A stretch of DNA of 7,758 bases. Source: Actinomycetota bacterium. GTDB taxonomy: Bacteria > Actinomycetota > Acidimicrobiia > Acidimicrobiales > Acidimicrobiaceae. The position numbers and the translations under genes were made by a program. The notes under the pieces are model-generated. The model was given only the letters and a program-made list of their open reading frames with translations, ran no database searches and had not been told where the DNA came from. Shown piece by piece: positions 1-4,670 of the stretch. Each line of letters opens with the position of its first letter. Position 1 is the stretch's first letter. The stretch is taken from assembly GCA_027318945.1 (NCBI GenBank), contig DAHVOF010000220.1, positions 1-7,758 on the forward strand, given 5' to 3'.

Positions 1-34
1 AAGGAGGAGTTTTAGGAATCACATAACACGTCAC

Positions 35-63
35 TTGCCATTTCATAAACGTCTTTGTACATA
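35..63 (+). promoter_or_regulatory. Possible promoter of the TctC-type lipoprotein gene
   Basis: A TTGCCA box at 35-40 and a TACATA box at 58-63 are separated by 17 bases, a sigma-70-like arrangement. The predicted transcript would start near position 70, only about 9 bases before the ATG at 79. That would cut into the purine-rich ribosome site at 65-72, so either initiation is nearly leaderless or the true promoter lies outside the window. The call rests on hexamer similarity alone. Confidence 0.25.
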
Positions 64-78
64 CAGGGGGAACAAGCA

Positions 79-1179
79 ATGAAGAAAAAAACCAGGCTAT
101 TTAGGGCGCTAGCGGTAGCAGGCATCCTTGGTGGGGCGTTAGCCGCCTGTGGTAGCTCGTCAAACGCGAACTCAAGCAGTGCCACCACTGGGTCATCCGG
201 TAGCGGAGCTACAACCACCAGCGCTCAGTCGGCAGCATCATTTTTCAAGGGCAAGACGATGACTTTCATCGTTCCCTTTGGTGCGGGCGGCGGGTATGAG
301 CAATGGGCTCTGCTCCTCAAGCCGTATCTAATCAAAGAGCTCGGCCTTGCGGCCCTAAACATTGTAAACGACACCGGAGGTGGTGGAACGGTCGGCACAA
401 ACGACCTTTACGCTGCCAAGCCCGACGGACTTACCATTGGTGACACGGATGCCACCGGGGACGTGCTCAACCAGATCCTCAAGGTCCAGGGAGTCAAATA
501 CGATACCACTAAGCTGAGCTGGATTGGACGGCCTGACACGGCTGCTCAGGTCGGCGTTATGATCGCATCGTCCAAAATCACCTCGATGAAGCAGCTTGTT
601 GCAACCTACGGTCCGAGTGGCTCCCAGACACTGGTGGCTCTGGCTGCCGGACAGGGCGGCGCACCCTACATCGGTGAGAGGATCCTGTTTAACATGCTGA
701 AGATCCATTTCCGCCAGATAAGCACCTTCCAGGGCAGCAGCGCCGCAAAGGTCGGCCTTTTGAGCGGGGATGGAAGCTTTCTCGAGATTGGCTACACCTC
801 GATGCTTCCTCTGATTTCGAGCCATAAGGTGAACCCAGTTTATGTCTGGCGCCAGAGCAGCTTTGCCGAACTGCCGGGTGTTCCGAGCGTTAGCCAGCTA
901 GAGAGTGATTTCAACCTGAGCAGCGCGCAGTCAGCCACCTTGGACAGTTTTGATGGTGTCATGGAGATGGGCCATGCATTCGCAGCACCTCCTGGAGTAC
1001 CGGCGAGCAGGCTGGCAGTAATTCAGACTGCCTTCAAGGATGCGCTTTCGAACCCGGCCCTAGTGGCGCAGGCGAAGAAGGAGAATCTGGTGCTTGGTTA
1101 TGCGTCCGGATCGACGCTTCAGTCGATCGCCGGTGCGGCGAACTCGAACGCTTCGCAGATAGTCAAGGCTGCGTCTTAG
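79..1179 (+). CDS. TctC-type (tripartite tricarboxylate transporter family) substrate-binding lipoprotein
   Basis: A 366-residue exported lipoprotein that should capture a small carboxylate outside the membrane for a TTT-type transporter. Residues 1-24 form a lipoprotein signal: KKK at 2-4, a hydrophobic core, and the lipobox LAAC with Cys24 as the lipidation site. A Ser/Thr/Ala-rich linker (about 25-55) follows, then a TctC domain to about residue 360. Diagnostic stretches are IVPFGAGGG (64-72), the glycine-rich TGGGGTVGTND (99-109) and AAKPDGLTI (112-120), matching the family pattern of GGG near the first strand, GGGG.xG and xPDG. The Asp that commonly follows GGG in TctC proteins is replaced by Tyr-Glu (73-74). 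I chose ATG 79 over the in-frame TTG at 55 because the signal peptide begins there and AGGGGGAA lies at 65-72. The usual TctB and TctA membrane genes are absent downstream; they could lie upstream or elsewhere, as orphan TctC proteins are common. The ligand is unknown. Confidence 0.9.
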   Translation: MKKKTRLFRALAVAGILGGALAACGSSSNANSSSATTGSSGSGATTTSAQSAASFFKGKTMTFIVPFGAGGGYEQWALLLKPYLIKELGLAALNIVNDTGGGGTVGTNDLYAAKPDGLTIGDTDATGDVLNQILKVQGVKYDTTKLSWIGRPDTAAQVGVMIASSKITSMKQLVATYGPSGSQTLVALAAGQGGAPYIGERILFNMLKIHFRQISTFQGSSAAKVGLLSGDGSFLEIGYTSMLPLISSHKVNPVYVWRQSSFAELPGVPSVSQLESDFNLSSAQSATLDSFDGVMEMGHAFAAPPGVPASRLAVIQTAFKDALSNPALVAQAKKENLVLGYASGSTLQSIAGAANSNASQIVKAAS

Positions 1180-1261
1180 AGTTGTAAAGGGAGGTAGTGC
1201 ACGCCAGGTTTTTATTTGGCGCGGGCTTTCGGGCATTGCGGATGTCAGCAACGGGTCAAGG

Positions 1262-1279
1262 TTGCCTCATGATAGGCAA
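1262..1279 (+). repeat. Perfect 6-bp stem-loop downstream of the lipoprotein gene
   Basis: TTGCCT at 1262-1267 and AGGCAA at 1274-1279 are perfect complements around a 6-base loop, 83 bases after the lipoprotein stop. No T-run follows, so it is not a standard intrinsic terminator. It may protect the 3' end of the transcript, act as a binding site, or be chance. Confidence 0.3.
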
Positions 1280-1618
1280 TGGTGCTCGGCCAAGCGCATC
1301 TACCTCCCTTATCTGTTCAAAATGGGCCGGCGTAAATGTGGCCCGGGGCGTCATATCGGTGACACAAGTCCAAGAGTCCGGTCCCGGTTGCAAAGGGGGC
1401 AGGCCAGTGGTCGGGCGTTCCGGTCAAAGTATCTAAGACTGCGGCTGCCTCTTGGTGCCAACCTGATATGTTCGTGTAAGGCACTTTCGGGGGTTGGCTC
1501 GTCTTACCTGGACTTTTCCCTAGCAAGGGTCGTTAGCGGTTTCGAAGGAATCGGCCACGGCGGATTAGTGTTTTGGGCAGTTGGGCCGGTATTTGCATGC
1601 CCTGTCGAATTTGAACTT

Positions 1619-1650
1619 GGCAAGGCCCTCATCGGCCTCGCCGCGGTTTT
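1619..1650 (+). terminator. Terminator-like hairpin just before the first OCD-family gene (possible attenuator)
   Basis: GGCAAGGCC (1619-1627) can pair with GGCCTCGCC (1634-1642) at 8 of 9 positions, with a 6-base loop (CTCATC) and one A/C mismatch. GCGG and a short TTTT (1647-1650) follow. The T-run is only four long and four bases from the stem, so as a terminator it would be weak. Its position is notable: the next base starts the GAGAGGAG ribosome site (1651-1658) of the downstream gene. It could be a leaky attenuator, a structure affecting ribosome access, or chance in GC-rich DNA. Confidence 0.35.
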
Positions 1651-1664
1651 GAGAGGAGTCGATA

Positions 1665-2729
1665 GTGACGCTGGTACTGAGCATAGAGGAGCAGCGCGAG
1701 ATCTTGGACATGAAGAGCGTGCTTGATGCTCTCGAGATTCTCTATCGTGAGCAGGCGGTCGGGAGGGCTGTGACCAGGCCTCGATCGGACATAATCGCTC
1801 CAAATCAGACCGGGGTTTATGGCCTGAAAACGATGGACGGCGTTGTGCCAGCCTTCGACGTCGGAGCCGTGAGGATAAACTCTGACGTAATCACCTGGCC
1901 CAAGGTCGGCGCCAGCAAGAGGAGGGTGAAAGTCCCTGCGGCACCGGGAAACCGGTGGGTTGGGCTAGTTCTACTTTTCTCCGTCTCGAACGGGGAGCCA
2001 CTGGCAATCTTCCCGGACGGCTACGTGCAGCGGATGAGGGTTGGCGCCACGAGTGGGCTCGGTGCGAAGTTTCTCGCCAGGAAGGATTCGAAGGTTCTCG
2101 GACTGATCGGATCCGGCTGGCAAGCCGGAGCGCAGTTGCTGGCGGCTTGTGAGGTCCGCGAGATCGAGAAGGTAGTCGTCTACAGTCCTACGCGGGAGAA
2201 CCTTCTCAACTTCGTTGAGGATATGGCTAACCAGGTCGGTGTCGAAGTGATGGCTGCCGATTCCGCTGAGGCGGTGGCCGCTGAGGCGGACCTGGTCCTG
2301 TGCGCGACCAATTCGATTCAGCCGGTTTTCGATGGGACGCTCATCAGATCAGGACAGCACCTCGGTTGCATTAAGAATTGCGAACTTGACGTCAATGCTT
2401 TCAAGCGCATCGATCGGATTGTCGTACACTCCCAGGATACAGGTCCCAAGCACCTGGTAATGGAGGCGGCAGAGTCTCATGGAGGGGACCGTGGTTGGGA
2501 CGAAAGCCACGGGGATATTGACTGGAATGGTGTTCCGACCCTTGCACAGCTGGTGGCAGGGGAGGCTGAAGGAAGGCAGTCGAGCACCGAGGTGACCTGT
2601 TTTGCGAATAACCTTGGTTTAGGAATTCAGTTCGCCGCAGTTGGAGCGAAGCTGCTCCAGATCGCGAGGGAGAAAGGTGCCGGCCACGAGCTTCCTACCG
2701 AGTGGTTCACCCAAACAGTGCATCCATGA
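1665..2729 (+). CDS. Ornithine cyclodeaminase/mu-crystallin family NAD(P)-binding protein, copy 1
   Basis: A 354-residue cytoplasmic protein of the OCD/mu-crystallin superfamily, which includes ornithine cyclodeaminases, alanine dehydrogenases and ketimine or pyrroline-carboxylate reductases. The central Rossmann motif is LGLIGSGWQAG, with G149-S-G151 and A154 contacting NAD(P). RMRVGATS (123-130) matches the RTAAAS segment of the family, making R125 the probable carboxylate-binding Arg. NGEPLAIF (109-116) precedes it, and the C-terminal FANNLGLGIQF (313-323) fits the family's final helix region. Where classical OCD has a Lys in a KLV-type segment this protein has VRINSD (R70), and the region of the catalytic Asp in GGDCPGKTELD reads GCIKNCELD (234-242). 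Ornithine cyclodeamination is therefore doubtful and the substrate is unknown. The GTG start has GAGAGGAG 6 bases upstream. The next gene is a paralogue 82 bp downstream, probably in the same operon, so the two may form a hetero-oligomer or act on related substrates. Confidence 0.88.
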   Translation: MTLVLSIEEQREILDMKSVLDALEILYREQAVGRAVTRPRSDIIAPNQTGVYGLKTMDGVVPAFDVGAVRINSDVITWPKVGASKRRVKVPAAPGNRWVGLVLLFSVSNGEPLAIFPDGYVQRMRVGATSGLGAKFLARKDSKVLGLIGSGWQAGAQLLAACEVREIEKVVVYSPTRENLLNFVEDMANQVGVEVMAADSAEAVAAEADLVLCATNSIQPVFDGTLIRSGQHLGCIKNCELDVNAFKRIDRIVVHSQDTGPKHLVMEAAESHGGDRGWDESHGDIDWNGVPTLAQLVAGEAEGRQSSTEVTCFANNLGLGIQFAAVGAKLLQIAREKGAGHELPTEWFTQTVHP

Positions 2730-2746
2730 TGCGACGTGCCGACTTC

Positions 2747-2762
2747 CGCGAAGAGGTTCGCG
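2747..2762 (+). repeat. Short perfect stem-loop between the two OCD-family genes
   Basis: CGCGAA (2747-2752) and TTCGCG (2757-2762) are perfect complements around a GAGG tetraloop in the 82-bp gap between the paralogues. There is no following T-run, so transcription probably continues. It could set transcript stability between the two genes or be chance. Confidence 0.3.
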
Positions 2763-2811
2763 CCAAACGTTTCCACTATTGCATTTGAAGGGTTGAACCA
2801 TTGGAGGGGAT

Positions 2812-3915
2812 GTGCTTGTAATCGACAACAAGATGGTAGCCGAGCTCCTGACGACGAGTGAAGCTGTGGCGGTTCTTGAACAGTCGTACGCCGATCTCGC
2901 CTCCGGGGAGGGAATCTGCCGGCCGAGGATCGACATGAGGATTCCCATCGGGGACGGAAAATCCGTTTACCAGTGGGGAACGATGGAGGGTGGATCAGCC
3001 AGGAGCGGATATTACGCCATTCGGATGAAGTCGGATGTCCTGGTGGAGGAGACGGTTGAAGGTAACAGGACCCAGGAGAAGTACTGTATAACGCCGGGAA
3101 CCTTCATGGGGCTGGTGTTGTTGTTGTCGGTTCGAAACGGCGAGCCTCTGGCACTACTGAACGATGGTGTTCTCCAGCACATCCGTGTGGCGGCAGACTC
3201 TGCCATCGGCGTTAAGTATGGCTCCAACGAGGATGCTAAGATCCTAGGGATGATCGGTTCCGGGGGGATGGCGAGAAGTCACCTCGAGGCGATAGCGACA
3301 GTGAGAGATCTAGACCTGGTGCAGGTCTATAGCCCTACTAAGGCCAACAGAGAACGCTACGCGGCCGAGATGTCGGAGCTCGTCGGTATTGAGGTGAAGG
3401 CTGTCGCCAGTGCAGAGGAGGCCTGTATGGGCGCCGACATCGTAAGCGGCTGCACCGACGCGGTTGGTCCGGTTATTGCCGGGCGCCACCTTTCGGACGG
3501 GGTTCACGTGACCAGTATCGGGGGACGACCTGACGACGACGCATGCGAGCGGTTCACGCGCTGGCTAAGGTTGGCGGACGCGACGGTTCCCGTTAGCAAC
3601 AAAGCCTGGGGCACCAGGGACGAGTACGTCTATTACAAGGCGAGACCAGACGACCCGGTGTGGCGGCAGCACTTTCACGGTACTTCGGCGTGGAATGTGA
3701 GCGGCATCGAGCCCAAGCTTGTGACGCTGGCTCAAATCCTCGCCGGAGAGGCGAAAGCGAGGGAGGACCGGCTCGACGTCACCTTTTCCGAGCGGGGAAA
3801 CGCCCAGGGGGCCCAGTTCCACGCAATTTGCGGCCTCATCTATGAGAAGGTGGTAGGCAAAGGGGTGGGGCGGGAGATTCCCACCGATTGGCTGTTGCAG
3901 GACATAAGGGACTGA
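2812..3915 (+). CDS. Ornithine cyclodeaminase/mu-crystallin family NAD(P)-binding protein, copy 2
   Basis: A 367-residue OCD/mu-crystallin family protein paralogous to the preceding gene. Shared landmarks include RPR near residue 40, LVLLxSVxNGEPLA (101-114), a QxxRVxA stretch with R125, and the dinucleotide motif LGMIGSGGMARS (G149, G151, A154). VYSPT (172-176), a GIEV/GVEV segment and a PT(D/E)W tail are also shared. The substrate side again departs from classical OCD: IRMKSD (70-75) replaces the Lys-containing segment, and IGGRPDDDA (236-244) stands where GGDCPGKTELD carries the catalytic Asp. I recall similar IRMKSD-type proteins as a distinct OCD-family subgroup of unknown reaction. The GTG start has GGAGGGG at 2803-2809, slightly close; ATG 2833 is possible, but MLVIDNKMVAELL is a typical family N-terminus. 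An overlapping ATG at 2810 is in another frame and stops at once. The stop lies 4 bp from the stop of the convergent marR-type gene, leaving no room for a separate terminator. Confidence 0.88.
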   Translation: MLVIDNKMVAELLTTSEAVAVLEQSYADLASGEGICRPRIDMRIPIGDGKSVYQWGTMEGGSARSGYYAIRMKSDVLVEETVEGNRTQEKYCITPGTFMGLVLLLSVRNGEPLALLNDGVLQHIRVAADSAIGVKYGSNEDAKILGMIGSGGMARSHLEAIATVRDLDLVQVYSPTKANRERYAAEMSELVGIEVKAVASAEEACMGADIVSGCTDAVGPVIAGRHLSDGVHVTSIGGRPDDDACERFTRWLRLADATVPVSNKAWGTRDEYVYYKARPDDPVWRQHFHGTSAWNVSGIEPKLVTLAQILAGEAKAREDRLDVTFSERGNAQGAQFHAICGLIYEKVVGKGVGREIPTDWLLQDIRD

Positions 3916-3919
3916 GGCT

Positions 3920-4438
3920 CTAACGCGCTGCCTCGCCTAGTGGGCCCTCGACCCGCCAGCCCAGCGACCATTCCTGCTCCGGTACTTCGCCGGCTGCAGC
4001 GGAAAAGGCTTTGAGGGCTCTGAGCACTTGCGGCTTGTGATCTGCGGGCATGCGTGAGAGGATCAAAGCCAGTTCTTCTCTGCGGCGAAAGGTGACCTGA
4101 TCTACCAGTTCGCTACCCGGCCTCGCGAGCGACACCTTCACGAGTCTCCTGTCGACGCTTGATCTGCGGCGTGAAACGAGGCCCTTGCGCACGAGGCGGT
4201 CACACATTCTCGTAGCCGTGGATGGGCCCACTCCAAGGATAGAGGCCAGGTCGGCGACGGATTGGGGGCCGCGAGCGGCGAGCTCTACAAGGACTCGGTA
4301 CTGTGCCAAGGTGACGTCTTCGTCGACCGCCCCGAGAGAGCGGGCAGCCACGGCCACAAGAGCGCGACTTGAGCGAAGAACTGCGTTGACAAGATCGTCA
4401 TCTGTCCCGGAGTCTACTTGCGGATCTGAGTCTGGCAT
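3920..4438 (-). CDS. MarR-family transcriptional regulator
   Basis: A 172-residue winged-helix repressor, slightly longer than the usual 140-160. With ATG at 4438, residues 46-70 hold the start of the DNA-binding fold (LAQYRVLVELA, then SVADLASILGVG). The recognition helix is PSTATRMCDRLVRKGLV (72-88), and the wing SRRRSSVDRRLVKVSL (89-104) carries the DxR signature at D96-R97-R98. N- and C-terminal helices should dimerise. ATG 4468 would add 10 residues (MTIIGIYNEL), but those codons overlap the promoter and operator described separately. ATG 4438 sits 6 bases after a good -10 box with no ribosome site, fitting leaderless translation. The open frame continues upstream to 4753 but that part lies inside the ClC gene and is not MarR-like. 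The gene is divergent from the ClC gene, so probable roles are autoregulation and control of clc; the effector is unknown. Confidence 0.88.
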   Translation of the reverse strand: MPDSDPQVDSGTDDDLVNAVLRSSRALVAVAARSLGAVDEDVTLAQYRVLVELAARGPQSVADLASILGVGPSTATRMCDRLVRKGLVSRRRSSVDRRLVKVSLARPGSELVDQVTFRRREELALILSRMPADHKPQVLRALKAFSAAAGEVPEQEWSLGWRVEGPLGEAAR

Positions 4439-4445
4439 CAATTCA

Positions 4446-4474
4446 TTGTATATGCCTATAATTGTCATATGCAA
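4446..4474. promoter_or_regulatory. Inverted-repeat operator, probable MarR binding site
   Basis: TTGTATATG (4446-4454) and CATATGCAA (4466-4474) form an inverted repeat matching at 8 of 9 positions across an 11-base AT-rich centre. AT-rich palindromes with TTG/CAA ends are typical MarR-family operators, and this one lies in the divergent region beside the marR-type gene. Each arm overlaps one hexamer of the regulator's promoter, so bound protein should block transcription of its own gene. The centre also contains TATAAT on the plus strand, so the clc promoter may be covered as well. Confidence 0.6.
4457..4462 (+). promoter_or_regulatory. Possible -10 box for the ClC gene
   Basis: A perfect TATAAT on the plus strand lies in the operator centre, with TG two bases further upstream, close to an extended -10. 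No good -35 hexamer is seen at 16-18 bases. Transcription from here would start near 4469 and give a leader of about 200 bases before the ATG at 4671. An AT-rich operator could produce this box by chance. Confidence 0.35.
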
Positions 4475-4670
4475 TTGACTGGTGGTTTTCCTCGGTTGGG
4501 AGCGGGTGGCAACTAGTGTCATTATCGATAGTTTTGGGACGCGCACCATCTCAACTGTCGGTTCGGCGCACAAGACTGGCTGGATCGCTCCGGCGGGGGG
4601 TGCGATGATCAACCCTGCGGCAAAAGGCTCAGTCGGCAGGAATCCAAGGTGGTACGCCAAGGGTGCGAGT

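Larger units (their letters stand above)
1180..1664. other. 485-bp intergenic region without a convincing gene
   Basis: Open frames here (for example 1262-1726 and 1197-1436, plus strand) have no recognisable family, low-complexity composition and no good ribosome site, and the longer one runs into the next gene out of frame, so I do not call them. No TctB-like small membrane protein is encoded. Several small inverted repeats are visible: CGCCA/TGGCG at 1202-1221, TTGCCT/AGGCAA at 1262-1279, GGGCC/GGCCC at 1324-1344, TTGG/CCAA at 1452-1461, and a stronger hairpin at 1619-1642. The first two sit shortly after the lipoprotein stop and might end or stabilise that transcript, but neither has a T-run. 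The length and structure fit an untranslated leader for the downstream gene or a decayed gene. I recognise no known riboswitch class. Confidence 0.5.
4445..4474 (-). promoter_or_regulatory. Leaderless promoter of the marR-type gene
   Basis: Read on the minus strand, TTGCAT (plus 4474-4469) is a -35 box and TACAAT (plus 4450-4445) a -10 box, with an 18-base spacer. TATACA two bases upstream is an alternative -10 with 16-base spacing. Six bases (GAATTG) separate TACAAT from the ATG at 4438, so transcription should start at or next to the A of that ATG. There is no Shine-Dalgarno sequence, which agrees with a leaderless mRNA as is frequent in Actinobacteria. Confidence 0.55.

Noticed and set aside
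1..9. AAGGAGGAG at the window edge as a ribosome site
   Set aside because: It is a strong Shine-Dalgarno-like string, but no start codon follows at a suitable distance; the first real start is ATG 79 with its own site.
1262..1726. Plus-strand open frame of 154 codons in the gap after the lipoprotein gene
   Set aside because: No recognisable domain, no good ribosome site, Arg/Gly-rich low-information sequence, and its 3' part overlaps the first OCD-family gene in another frame.
4185..4478. Plus-strand frame of 97 codons antisense to the marR-type gene
   Set aside because: Arg/Thr/Ser-rich shadow of the opposite strand with no family match.
4590..4660. Fluoride riboswitch upstream of the ClC gene
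   Set aside because: GGGGGGTGCGATGATCAACC loosely recalls the GAUG-containing motif, but the required pseudoknot and flanking stems cannot be drawn, and the ClC protein lacks a fluoride-type filter that I recognise.
4482..4670. N-terminal extension of the ClC protein from GTG 4482
   Set aside because: No Shine-Dalgarno, no ClC similarity in the 63 extra residues, and the start lies about 13 bases from the predicted transcript start. ATG 4671 fits the first membrane helix better.
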